Source of the DNA: Noviherbaspirillum pedocola
GTDB lineage: Bacteria; Pseudomonadota; Gammaproteobacteria; Burkholderiales; Burkholderiaceae_D
Length of the DNA stretch: 64,000 nucleotides
Reading direction: 5' to 3'
Assembly: GCF_016632335.1 (NCBI RefSeq)
Contig: NZ_JAEPBG010000008.1
Location: 186,001-250,000 of the forward strand
The notes under the pieces were generated by a model that was not told where the DNA came from, searched no databases, and saw only the letters and a program-made list of their open reading frames with translations. The number at the start of each line of letters is the position of its first letter. Position 1 is the first letter of the stretch. Both the position numbers and the translations under genes were made by a program. Below, piece by piece: positions 1-7,266 of the stretch.

Positions 1-89
1 TAGATGGTGACGTTCGATTGCGCATGGCTGGATGCGGCCGCAAGGCCGAGGGCGCAGAACACGCTGTACGCGCACAGCTTCTTCTTCAA
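1..89 (-). CDS. Gram-negative porin, N-terminal fragment (gene runs off the window start)
   Basis: Only the first 29 codons are present. They read as a signal peptide beginning MKKKLCAYSVFCALGL, ending in a SHA-Q type cleavage site, followed by SNVTIY, which is how mature betaproteobacterial trimeric porins start. The start appears to be TTG at 89-87, preceded by a good GAGGAG ribosome-binding site at 96-101. It lies downstream of aroQ on the same strand (91 nt gap), so it may be the last gene of the quinate operon and serve uptake of its substrate. The family call rests on the signal peptide and first mature residues alone. Confidence 0.65.
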   Translation of the reverse strand, partial: MKKKLCAYSVFCALGLAAASSHAQSNVTI

Positions 90-180
90 GGTCTTCTCCT
101 CAAAAGTTTTGGTTTGTCGTTATGGTTGTGGCCGCGTTCGGGCAAGGGCAATGCCTGGCGCGGCCGGTAAATCCGTCCGT

Positions 181-636
181 TCAGACGATTCGTTCGCGCA
201 TCGCGATTGCTTCGATCGCGAGCGTGTAGCCGGCGATGCCGAAGCCGAAGATCACGCCTTCGGCCACCGGCGACAGCCAGGATTGATGCCGGAATGGTTC
301 GCGCGCATGCACGTTGGAGATGTGCAGCTCGACCACCGACAGTTGCGCGCCCTTGATTGCGTCATGCAATGCGATCGAGGTATGGGTATAGGCGCCGGCA
401 TTGAACACCGCGCCGGCCACGCGGCCTTCGGCCTGGTCGATGCCAGCCTGCTGCACCCAGTCGATGAGCACGCCTTCGTGATTCGATTGGCGAAAGTCCA
501 GCGCATAGCCGCGGTCTTCGCAAGCCTGGCGGCACAGGCGCTCGACATCGGCGATGGTCTGGCTGCCGTAGATGGCCGGTTCGCGCCGGCCGAGCAGATT
601 GATGTTGGGTCCGTTCAGGACGAGGATGGTTTTCAT
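181..636 (-). CDS. aroQ: Type II 3-dehydroquinate dehydratase
   Basis: A 151-residue protein of typical length for the dodecameric type II dehydroquinases, which interconvert 3-dehydroquinate and 3-dehydroshikimate in the cytosol. The N-terminus carries the family signature NGPNINLLGRREPAIYG, including the flexible-loop Arg and catalytic Tyr, and the segment ELHISNVHAREPFRHQS supplies the substrate-binding and general-base His region. The start is ATG at 636 with GGAGACAAGAC upstream, the same leader style as the VOC and transporter genes of this locus. It stands in the quinate operon beside a dehydrogenase and a dehydroshikimate dehydratase, so a catabolic role is more likely than aromatic amino acid biosynthesis, though the sequence alone cannot exclude a dual role. 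Confidence 0.93.
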   Translation of the reverse strand: MKTILVLNGPNINLLGRREPAIYGSQTIADVERLCRQACEDRGYALDFRQSNHEGVLIDWVQQAGIDQAEGRVAGAVFNAGAYTHTSIALHDAIKGAQLSVVELHISNVHAREPFRHQSWLSPVAEGVIFGFGIAGYTLAIEAIAMRERIV

Positions 637-669
637 GTCTTGTCTCCGTTGTTTTTTGATTCCTGTTTC

Positions 670-828
670 GTAGGTTGGGCTGCCAAGCCCAACATCGAAC
701 GCTTGCGGGCCGCCGGCATGGTGGGCTTACTTCGTCAGCTCAACCTAAGGCGCGTAGGTTGGGCTGCCAAGCCCAACAGGAAGCCTGCTCCCGTGCGGAC
801 TTCCGTTGGGCTTGTCAGCCCAACCTAC
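670..828. repeat. Two GTAGGTTGGGCTG palindromic repeat units between aroQ and aroE
   Basis: Each unit is about 75-80 bp. It starts with GTAGGTTGGGCTG, ends with CAGCCCAACCTAC, and each arm folds as a small GTTGGGCT/AGCCCAAC hairpin. The unit at 754-828 is intact. The unit at 670-749 has a clean left arm and a decayed right arm (GTGGGCTTACTTCGTCAGCT). The right end of the intact unit contains the TAG stop codon of aroE. Further members of the family are at 4466, 23371 and 56253. This is a REP/BIME-like element; no associated transposase is visible in the window. Confidence 0.85.
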
Positions 829-1685
829 GAACTGCCCGCCACCATCGCGCGCAGATGCGCATCCATGCGCGCCGCATCCGGTTCCTCGCCGGTGAACAGG
901 CGGAAGGCGCCGACAGCCTGGCCCACGGCCATGCCGCCGCCATCCGCGACCTTGCATCCGGCCGCGCGCGCGGCCTTGAGCAGCGCGGTCTCCAGCGGGA
1001 AATACACCACCTCGGATACCCACAGGCCGGCATGCAGCAGCGACGCATCCAGCGGCATGCCGGGCAGCTTGTCCATGCCGGTCGGTGTGGCATGGATGAG
1101 CCCGGTTGCGCCTTGGAGCGCCGCCTCAATGTGCGCCTGCGCGCTGGCGCGGTGCGCGCCATACAGGGCGTTCAGGTTCTCGGCCAGCGCCTGCGCGCGC
1201 GCCGGGTCCTGGTCCACCAGCACCAGGTGTTGCGCGCCCAGGCGCAGGACTGCATGAGCAATCGCCGCGCCTGCGCCGCCGGCGCCGAGCAGCACCACGC
1301 GCGACAGGTCGGCATCGGGCAATTGCCGCCGGAAGCCCCAGGACCAGCCCCAGCCATCGGTGTTGTGGCCGATGAGGCGACCATCTTCGTTCACCACGGT
1401 GTTGACCGCGCCCATCGCGCGGGCCTCGTCGGAGAGGTCGTCCAGCAGCGGTATCACGGCCTGCTTGCACGGATAGGTAATGTTCAGGCCGGCGAAACGC
1501 ATGATGCGCGCGGCGCGGATCAATGTCGGCAGATCGTCGACGCTCGCGCGGGCGGCATCGAGGTCGATGATCTGGTAGAACAGCCGCATGCCATGGTGGC
1601 GCGCTTCTTCCTCGTGCATCGCCGGCGACAAGGATTTCTGTATGCCGGCGCCGATCAGGCCCACCAGCAGCTTTCTTTCATTCAT
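825..1685 (-). CDS. aroE: Quinate/shikimate dehydrogenase (AroE/YdiB/QsuD family)
   Basis: A 286-residue shikimate dehydrogenase family enzyme that would oxidise quinate to 3-dehydroquinate and shikimate to 3-dehydroshikimate. Visible features are the substrate-binding SLSPAMH motif (Ser18, Ser20), catalytic Lys74 in ITYPCKQ, Asp110 in HNTDGWG, and the dinucleotide loop GAGGAGAA. The second Rossmann strand ends LVLVDQDP, so an acidic residue (Asp158) replaces the basic NRT-type NADP pocket. In this family that points to NAD and a catabolic direction. Start chosen at 1685 (GGGAAACTCC upstream) rather than the in-frame ATGs at 1706 and 1703. The TAG stop lies inside a palindromic repeat. A biosynthetic AroE is the main alternative. 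Confidence 0.88.
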   Translation of the reverse strand: MNERKLLVGLIGAGIQKSLSPAMHEEEARHHGMRLFYQIIDLDAARASVDDLPTLIRAARIMRFAGLNITYPCKQAVIPLLDDLSDEARAMGAVNTVVNEDGRLIGHNTDGWGWSWGFRRQLPDADLSRVVLLGAGGAGAAIAHAVLRLGAQHLVLVDQDPARAQALAENLNALYGAHRASAQAHIEAALQGATGLIHATPTGMDKLPGMPLDASLLHAGLWVSEVVYFPLETALLKAARAAGCKVADGGGMAVGQAVGAFRLFTGEEPDAARMDAHLRAMVAGSS

Positions 1686-1754
1686 TGGAGTTTCCCGTTG
1701 CATCAAGTTCAGATGCGCATGCGGCGCGCGCTTCGAAGAAGGTCGGCGCTGCCC

Positions 1755-2654
1755 TCAGTCCGCTTCCGCTACGCGCGCCAGTTGCGCGGCCTGCGGCTCG
1801 CGCACGCCGAGGCTTTTGCGCAGCACTTGGTCCGTCACCCATTTCGCCGAGCGCCGCGCTCGCGCCGCCACCACATCCAGCGGCATCTGCAGATAGTCGT
1901 CATTGAAGACCTCGAAGCTGTAGTCGCCGTCATAGCCGGCGCGGTACAGGTGACGCACGATCTCGGCCAGTTCGCGCGCATGCTCGCCTTCGCCGGGAAA
2001 CACGCGCAGATGGCGCGCGGTTTCGATGCGCTCCTCCGCGCTGCGGATCTCGCGCCACATGAAGTCCGACAGTTGCACCATTGCGATCTTGCTGCCCGGG
2101 ATGTCGGCGAGGTCGTCGAGCGCGGCGTCGTTGGCGAGGATGTGATACGAGTCGATCACCACGCCGAGATTGGCATGGTCCGCCAGCTGCACCGCTTCCC
2201 AGGATTGCAGGTAATGGTTCACATGCCGGCCCCAGGACAGGGCTTCATAGCCGACGTTCACGCCCAGCGGCACCGCCAGATTGGCCAGTTTGCGCAGGTC
2301 GCGCGCGATGACTTCGATGTCGCCGCTGGCATGGGTGGAGGTCGACGAGCACATCATCAGCATCGGCGCGCCAACCGCCTTGCAGATGCGCAGCATGTTC
2401 TTGGCGACATCGATCTTGTATTCATGCAGCGTGCCCGACAGGCCCTCGTAATCGCGCATGACCTGGATGCCGGTCACGCGCAGGCCGCTGGCCTTGACCA
2501 GTTTCGCCGCCGCGTCGACGCCGCCCGGATAGGCCACCAGGTCGCGCGCCCACAGCATGATCTGCGCGAAGCCGGCCGCCTTCGACGCCAGCAGCTTGGC
2601 TTCCAGGCTGCCGGGCAGCGTGATGGTGTCCATGCCGAAGCTGGAGAGGTTCAT
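1755..2654 (-). CDS. 3-dehydroshikimate dehydratase, sugar phosphate isomerase/epimerase-like TIM barrel
   Basis: A 299-residue xylose-isomerase-like TIM barrel matching the N-terminal catalytic half of Pseudomonas QuiC1 and stand-alone AsbF-type dehydratases, which convert 3-dehydroshikimate to protocatechuate. Likely metal ligands, in order, are Glu137 (NVGYEALSW), Asp168 (VVIDSYH), Gln194 (MVQLSD) and Glu248 (YSFEVFND). The VFPGEGE and ALSWGRHVN segments are close to those of QuiC proteins. Its ATG overlaps the stop of the upstream VOC gene by 4 nt (ATGA), so the two are translationally coupled. In QuiC1 the two halves are fused in the opposite order. Family and motifs are well supported; the exact substrate is inferred from neighbours aroE, aroQ and the IclR regulator. 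Confidence 0.8.
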   Translation of the reverse strand: MNLSSFGMDTITLPGSLEAKLLASKAAGFAQIMLWARDLVAYPGGVDAAAKLVKASGLRVTGIQVMRDYEGLSGTLHEYKIDVAKNMLRICKAVGAPMLMMCSSTSTHASGDIEVIARDLRKLANLAVPLGVNVGYEALSWGRHVNHYLQSWEAVQLADHANLGVVIDSYHILANDAALDDLADIPGSKIAMVQLSDFMWREIRSAEERIETARHLRVFPGEGEHARELAEIVRHLYRAGYDGDYSFEVFNDDYLQMPLDVVAARARRSAKWVTDQVLRKSLGVREPQAAQLARVAEAD

Positions 2655-3538
2655 GATGCCGCTCCGGTGTTCAGATGGCTTTTCACCAGTTCAAAGCTCA
2701 CGCCGCCGCGAAACAGCTGGGTCAGCGCGCCCTTCTCGCTCGGCTGCACCGGCTCGCGGTCGACAAAGACCACGCCGCGCCGCGCCAGCTCGGCGGTGGC
2801 CGCGGCCACGTCCGGCGTGCCGATTCCAAGGCGGATCAATTCCTCTTCCCACAGCACATCGTCGCCGCCTTCGGGCGGCTCGATCAGTTGCAGATAAAAC
2901 TTGCGGCACGGGCTTTCCAGCAGCGTGCCCTTGGGCAGGATGCCGAAATAGCGACCTTCGGGCAGCACGCGGAAGCCCATCAGCTGCGCATAGAAGTCGA
3001 CCCATTGCTGGCTGCGGTCGCGCCGCACCGACTGCACCACGCCGAAGAAGTGCATGCCGGCCAGGGCCGCGGGGGCGGCGCTCACATTCGATAGCGGCTT
3101 GAAGTCGACGTCGTAGATCGAGAAGTCGGTATAGCGGTCAACGAAATAGATCACTGAGCCGCCGGCGCCGTGCACGCCGGGAATGTTGAGCTCCATCGCA
3201 TCGGCGCGGGTCGGAATCGGCCAGGCGCCCAGCGCGGTCGCGTGGCGGTAGGCGTGGTTGGCGTCGCGCACCCGCAGCGCGATGCCGGACAGCACGGTGG
3301 ACTGTGCATCCTCGCCGGCGGACAGCCAGGATTCGCGATCGGCGTTGACGATCACGTTCATGCCGCCCTGGCGGTACAGCGCGACTTCGCGCGAGCGATG
3401 GCGCGCGGTCTGCGCGAAACCCATTCTTTCAAGGATGGCGCCCAGTGCCAGCGGCTCGGAGGTCGCGTACTCGACGAACTCGATGCCGTCCATGCCTAGC
3501 GGGTTGTTCGGTTCGGGATTGTTTTCGTGAATGCTCAT
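2651..3538 (-). CDS. HPPD-like VOC protein, detached C-terminal half of a QuiC-type enzyme
   Basis: A 295-residue two-module vicinal-oxygen-chelate protein related to 4-hydroxyphenylpyruvate dioxygenase (compare the true enzyme at 60835-61917). The first and third iron ligands are kept (His163 in LAGMHFFGV, Glu283 in SFELVKS). The middle His of HPPD is replaced: the segment reads RLGIGTPDV where HPPD has GIQHIAL. It is therefore unlikely to be a working HPPD. In Pseudomonas QuiC1 such a domain is fused behind the dehydratase barrel; here it is the first gene of the operon and overlaps the barrel gene by 4 nt. The start at 3538 is preceded by GGAGACAGGC; an upstream in-frame ATG at 3589 falls in the operator region and is rejected. 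Confidence 0.75.
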   Translation of the reverse strand: MSIHENNPEPNNPLGMDGIEFVEYATSEPLALGAILERMGFAQTARHRSREVALYRQGGMNVIVNADRESWLSAGEDAQSTVLSGIALRVRDANHAYRHATALGAWPIPTRADAMELNIPGVHGAGGSVIYFVDRYTDFSIYDVDFKPLSNVSAAPAALAGMHFFGVVQSVRRDRSQQWVDFYAQLMGFRVLPEGRYFGILPKGTLLESPCRKFYLQLIEPPEGGDDVLWEEELIRLGIGTPDVAAATAELARRGVVFVDREPVQPSEKGALTQLFRGGVSFELVKSHLNTGAAS

Positions 3539-3586
3539 GCCTGTCTCCACATTTCGCGGCCAGTATAGGAAAACGCCGGGGTGCGA

Positions 3587-3624
3587 CATAGCACGCTATG
3601 GAAGACTTGCGCGATAATCGCGCA
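3587..3624. promoter_or_regulatory. Divergent operator region: two perfect palindromes between the VOC and IclR genes
   Basis: Two palindromes lie in the divergent gap. The first, 3587-3600, is CATAGC-AC-GCTATG. The second, 3608-3624, is TGCGCGAT-A-ATCGCGCA and closely resembles the CGATAATCG core recognised by the IclR-family regulators PobR and PcaU. A TATACT-like -10 for the leftward operon is visible on the minus strand around 3562-3567. The placement suggests the IclR protein at 3661 binds here and controls both itself and the quinate operon. The palindromes are seen directly; binding is inferred. Confidence 0.6.
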
Positions 3625-3660
3625 CTCCGAACGCGATGCGCTCAAATTGCGATTTTTCTC

Positions 3661-4443
3661 ATGACCGAACGCCAACCGATTCATCCCGACATCCCGAAAC
3701 GCGACCTGGTCGAAGGCCTGATGAAGGGCGTGGAAGTGATCAACGCCTTCAATGGCGACGCCCGCTACCTGAGCGCGAGCGAAGTCGCCGAACGCGCGCA
3801 TATCACTCGCACAGCGGCGCGGCGCTACCTGCTGACGATGGTGCATATCGGCCTGGCTGCTACCGACGGCAAGCTGTTCTGGCTTACGCCCAGAGTGCTC
3901 AATCTGGGTCGCTCGTATCTTGATTCCGCACATTTCCCGCGCGCGGTCGTGCCTTTTCTGCAGCGCTTGTCACAGCAGGTGCAGGAGTCGACCAATTTTT
4001 CCGTGCTGGATGGATCTGACGTGGTGTACCTGGCGCGGGTGATCGCGCCGCGGCTGGTGACGGCAGGCTTCGAGCCGGGCACGCGTCTTCCGGCCTACAC
4101 CTCCACGGCCGGCCGGGTGCTGCTGGCGGCGCTGCCCGATGCCGAGGTGCAGGCCTATCTCGACAGCACCGAGCTGGTTGCCTATACCCACATGACGGTG
4201 ACGGATCGCGAGGGCTTCTACCGCGAGCTGCAGGAGATACGCGAACTCGGCTATGGCGTCACGGAAAGCCAGTATGAAGTCGGCATGCGCGGCCTGTCGG
4301 TGCCGGTGCGCAATCGCAATGGCATGCTGATCGGCGCCATCAGCGTGTCGATGAGCACCGCCAGCGCCTCGCGCGAAGAAGCGATCGCGCGCTGCGTGCC
4401 GGCGCTGCAGAGCACGGCGAACACGCTGATGATGTGGATCTGA
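3661..4443 (+). CDS. IclR-family transcriptional regulator (PcaR/PobR/PcaU group), likely quinate regulator
   Basis: A 260-residue regulator with an N-terminal winged helix (LSASEVAERAHITRTAARRYLLTMVHIGL, about residues 33-61) and a C-terminal IclR effector domain (NFSVLDGSDVVYLARV, then GTRLPAYTSTAGRVLLAALP, ending GAISVSMSTA). The TRTAARRYLLTL helix and APRLVTAGFEPGTRLPAY region are characteristic of the protocatechuate/4-hydroxybenzoate-responsive subgroup. Start set at ATG 3661; a longer frame from 3598 would run through the palindromic operator. It is divergent from the VOC-dehydratase-aroE-aroQ operon, so quinate, shikimate or protocatechuate is the likely effector. Activator or repressor status cannot be read from the sequence. 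Confidence 0.88.
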   Translation: MTERQPIHPDIPKRDLVEGLMKGVEVINAFNGDARYLSASEVAERAHITRTAARRYLLTMVHIGLAATDGKLFWLTPRVLNLGRSYLDSAHFPRAVVPFLQRLSQQVQESTNFSVLDGSDVVYLARVIAPRLVTAGFEPGTRLPAYTSTAGRVLLAALPDAEVQAYLDSTELVAYTHMTVTDREGFYRELQEIRELGYGVTESQYEVGMRGLSVPVRNRNGMLIGAISVSMSTASASREEAIARCVPALQSTANTLMMWI

Positions 4444-4465
4444 TGCTGCGTCGGCGCGGAGAGGC

Positions 4466-4544
4466 GTAGGTTGGGCTGACGCAGGAAGTCCAACGGGTGT
4501 TCGTATGGGATCGAGGTTCCGTTGGGCTTGTCAGCCCAACCTAC
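4466..4544. repeat. GTAGGTTGGGCTG palindromic repeat unit
   Basis: A full unit begins GTAGGTTGGGCTGACG and ends TCAGCCCAACCTAC, with an interior of about 30 bp differing from the other copies. It begins 22 bp after the stop codon of the IclR gene. The left-arm hairpin is imperfect here (AAGTCCAAC instead of AAGCCCAAC). Confidence 0.85.
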
Positions 4545-4655
4545 GCACTCCAGCCAACTCCCCGCCACATGCTGCCGAAAAGCGCAAACCGGCGCCGGCA
4601 CTTGTTTGGCATGATGCCCCGCACGTCCCATGACGGAATGCCACAGGAGAAACCG

Positions 4656-4940
4656 ATGAACCGAAAGCTTGCAACGCCTCTCTTCGCCATGATGCTGGCC
4701 GCATCCTTCGCCCTGCCCGTTAGCGCGCAGAATGCCGGCGCCAAGGGCAATGCCTCCAGCGCCGCAGGCGCATCCAATGCCGATGTGATGGCGCCCGGCG
4801 CCACCGGCGCGACCACCCCCACCGGCGCCGGCGACACTTCCGCCAGCGGCGTCTCGAACGATGGCAAGAAGCAGAGCAAGACCCGGCACCACAAGGCAAG
4901 AGCGAAGAAGCCCGCATCGGGCGACAGCGCACAGCAGTGA
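4656..4940 (+). CDS. Small secreted low-complexity protein
   Basis: A 94-residue protein with a clear Sec signal peptide (MNRKLATPLFAMMLAASFALPVSAQ, cleavage after VSA). The mature part, about 70 residues, is rich in Ala, Gly, Ser and Thr, then ends in a basic tail (KKQSKTRHHKARAKKPASG). No catalytic motif is visible and the family is not recognised. An AGGAGA ribosome-binding site lies 5 bp before the ATG. Such basic-tailed Ala/Gly-rich periplasmic peptides are common in Burkholderiales; no function is proposed. It converges on the LysR gene at 4963. Confidence 0.7.
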   Translation: MNRKLATPLFAMMLAASFALPVSAQNAGAKGNASSAAGASNADVMAPGATGATTPTGAGDTSASGVSNDGKKQSKTRHHKARAKKPASGDSAQQ

Positions 4941-4962
4941 ACCCGCAGGCTGCGCGCCGCGC

Positions 4963-5910
4963 TCAGCCGGCGTCGGCGCGCAGCGCGAACGGTCCCTGCG
5001 TCAACTGTTCCTTCAGGAAGGCCAGGCACACCCGCAGCCTGGCCGATTCGGTCGAGCGCGCCGGTGTGACCGCCCACACATCGGCCGGATCGTGCCAGCC
5101 CGGCAGGATGCGCCGCAGCGCGCCGGCATCCAGGCTCTCGGCCACGTCCCACACCGAGGCCATGATGATGCCGTGGCCGTCGAGCGCCCACTGCAGCACG
5201 ATGTCGCTGTGATTCGAAGCCATCGGCCCGCTCACCTTCACCGTCTCGACGCCACCGTCGCCCTGCAGCCGCCAGGCGCCGAACATCGTTTCCCGATCGC
5301 GGAACACCAGGCAGTCGTGCCGCGCCAGGTCCGCCGGCACGGCCGGCATGCCGCGCCGCGCGACATAGGCGGGTGATGCGCACAGGATGCGGCGGCTGCT
5401 GACGATCTTGTGCGCAATCAGGTGCGGCTCCTCGACCGCGCCGACGCGCAGATCGATGTCGAAGCCTTCGCCGATCAGGTCGACGCGGCGGTCCAGCAAT
5501 TCCAGCCACGTCTCCAGCCCCGGATGGCGCTGCCTTAGCAGCGACAGGATGGGCGCGAGATGCGCATGGCCGAGGCGGCGGCTGCTGCTGATGCGCAGCA
5601 GGCCGCGCGGCTCGCTGCGCACGCTGGCGACCGCATCGGTCATGCCTTCCACATCCTCCAGGATCTTCAATGCCCAGCGGTACACGGTTTCGCCATCCTC
5701 GGAGACGCTGACGCGGCGCGTGGTGCGGTGAAACAGCTTCACGCCCAGCATCGCTTCCAGCGCCGCGATGCGCCCGCTGGCGTGCGCAGCGGAAATGCCG
5801 AGCTCGGACGCCGCGGCGATGAAGCTGGCGCGCCGCGCAATCTCGCAGAACAAGGCCAGGTCGCGCAGCAGCGGATCGTTATTCAGCAATCGTGAATTCT
5901 GACTTGTCAT
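4963..5910 (-). CDS. LysR-family transcriptional regulator
   Basis: A full-length 315-residue LysR regulator. The winged helix is at about residues 15-75 (LALFCEIARRASFIAAASELGISAAHASGRIAALEAMLGV), followed by the linker and a substrate-binding domain with the CrgA/PA2758-type motifs GLLRISSSRRLG and DIDLRVGAV. It is divergent from the MFS exporter gene at 5988 with a 77 bp shared intergenic region, the usual arrangement when a LysR protein controls its neighbour. Effector unknown. A small GAAGCTTC palindrome at 5929-5936 lies between the genes. Confidence 0.9.
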   Translation of the reverse strand: MTSQNSRLLNNDPLLRDLALFCEIARRASFIAAASELGISAAHASGRIAALEAMLGVKLFHRTTRRVSVSEDGETVYRWALKILEDVEGMTDAVASVRSEPRGLLRISSSRRLGHAHLAPILSLLRQRHPGLETWLELLDRRVDLIGEGFDIDLRVGAVEEPHLIAHKIVSSRRILCASPAYVARRGMPAVPADLARHDCLVFRDRETMFGAWRLQGDGGVETVKVSGPMASNHSDIVLQWALDGHGIIMASVWDVAESLDAGALRRILPGWHDPADVWAVTPARSTESARLRVCLAFLKEQLTQGPFALRADAG

Positions 5911-5987
5911 ATCCGGGGATTATTCAATGAAGCTTCCACTGTAATCTGCGCGCTCGACGAAGACCATCCCCCTATCTTTCACAGGCA

Positions 5988-7256
5988 ATGACATCCCGAC
6001 TCGAACGCGGCTGGCCGCGCACCCGGGCAAGGTCCGAAACCGAACTGGCAGGCAGGCCGGCGCGGCAGGATGCTTGCGACCACGGTAATGCAGCCGCAAG
6101 CGCAACGACGCGCCAGGTCGTCGCGGTGCTGCTGTTCAACCTGGCGGGTTATTTCCTGATCGGCCTGCCGATCGCCGTCGTGCCCTCTCTGGTGCATGAA
6201 ACACTGGGCTTTGGCGTGGTGATGGCGGGCGCGGCAGTCAGCAGCCAGTACCTGGCCACGCTGCTCTCGCGCGCCTGGGCCGGGCGCCTCTGCGATGTGC
6301 GCGGACCGAAGATCGCGGTGCAGCGCGGCATGCTCATGTTCGCCGGCAGCGGTGTGTGCATGCTGGCCGCCGGCTTCGGGCTCGCCGCCGGACCAGCGCT
6401 GGGAACCATTATCGTCGCGCGGCTGTTGCTCGGCGTCGGCGAAAGCCTGGTGACGACCGGCGCAACCACCTGGGGCATCGCCCGCGCCGGCGCCGGCCGC
6501 ACCGCGCGCGTGATTTCGTGGAACGGTTTGACCAGCTTCGGCGGCATGGCCGCCGGCGCACCGGTCGGCGCCTGGCTGGCGCAGTCCTTGGGCTGGCAAG
6601 CGATCGGCGTCGCCACCGCCGCGCTGGCGGCGTTCTGCCTGGTCCTGGCGCAGCGCAGCCGCGGTGCGCTGCCTGCGCCCGGCAAGCGGATGGGATTTGC
6701 GCAGGTGCTGTCCAGCGTGCTGCCCTTCGGACTTTGCCTGGCGCTTGGCGGCATGGGCTTTGGCGCCATCACGTCTTTCATCGCTTTGTATTACGCGCAC
6801 ATGGGCTGGACCGATGCAGCCTTCGCGCTGTCCGTGCTCGGCATCGCCTTTGCGCTGGCGCGCCTGCTGCTGGCGGATGCCGCGCCGCGCTTTGGCGGCT
6901 ATTGCGTCGCCTTCTGCGCCTTCGCCGGCGAAACCCTCGGGCTGCTGATGCTGTGGCAGGCGTCCTCGCCACTGGCCGCGCTCGCCGGCGTGGCTATCAC
7001 CGGCTTCTGTTTCGCGCCGCTGTTCCCGGCGCTGGGCATGGTAGCGGTGCAACCGGTGCCCGGCGCCAGCCGCGGTTCGGCCATCAGCGTGTTCGCCTTG
7101 TTCTTCGATCTCGGCCTGGGCGCGACCGGGCCGCTGGCGGGCCTGGTCGCGGCGCGGCTCGGCTATGCGGCGGTGTATCTGTTCGCCGCGCTGGCCGCGC
7201 TCGCCGGGCTGGCCTGCGCCGTGCTGCTGCGGCGGCGCAGGCCAGCCCGGCCATGA
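5988..7256 (+). CDS. MFS transporter (YfcJ/YhhS-like)
   Basis: A 422-residue inner-membrane major facilitator with twelve predictable hydrophobic segments. It has an unusually long cytoplasmic N-terminus of about 38 residues before the first helix (VVAVLLFNLAGYFLIGLPIAVVP). The pattern SRAWAGRLCDVRGPK after helix 2 is the MFS signature loop, and GVGESLVTTGATTWG resembles the YfcJ/YhhS (arabinose-efflux-like) branch. It is divergent from a LysR regulator. The substrate cannot be told. Its 3' end converges with the MHS transporter at 7267 (10 bp gap). Confidence 0.85.
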   Translation: MTSRLERGWPRTRARSETELAGRPARQDACDHGNAAASATTRQVVAVLLFNLAGYFLIGLPIAVVPSLVHETLGFGVVMAGAAVSSQYLATLLSRAWAGRLCDVRGPKIAVQRGMLMFAGSGVCMLAAGFGLAAGPALGTIIVARLLLGVGESLVTTGATTWGIARAGAGRTARVISWNGLTSFGGMAAGAPVGAWLAQSLGWQAIGVATAALAAFCLVLAQRSRGALPAPGKRMGFAQVLSSVLPFGLCLALGGMGFGAITSFIALYYAHMGWTDAAFALSVLGIAFALARLLLADAAPRFGGYCVAFCAFAGETLGLLMLWQASSPLAALAGVAITGFCFAPLFPALGMVAVQPVPGASRGSAISVFALFFDLGLGATGPLAGLVAARLGYAAVYLFAALAALAGLACAVLLRRRRPARP

Positions 7257-7266
7257 ACGCTGCCGC

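Noticed and set aside
670-828. Repeat units considered as a CRISPR array
   Set aside because: The units are palindromic, dispersed over the window at gene ends, and lack regular spacers or cas genes.
675-2897. Long plus-strand open frame through the aroE and dehydratase region
   Set aside because: It crosses repeat units and three recognised minus-strand genes; its translation is low-complexity Arg/Gln/His-rich.
2651-3538. VOC gene considered as a second hpd
   Set aside because: The middle iron-ligand His is absent and the operon context is quinate catabolism, unlike the complete enzyme at 60835-61917.
3598-3660. Upstream extension of the first IclR gene to an ATG at 3598
   Set aside because: It would code through the 17 bp palindromic operator, and family members begin near the ATG at 3661.
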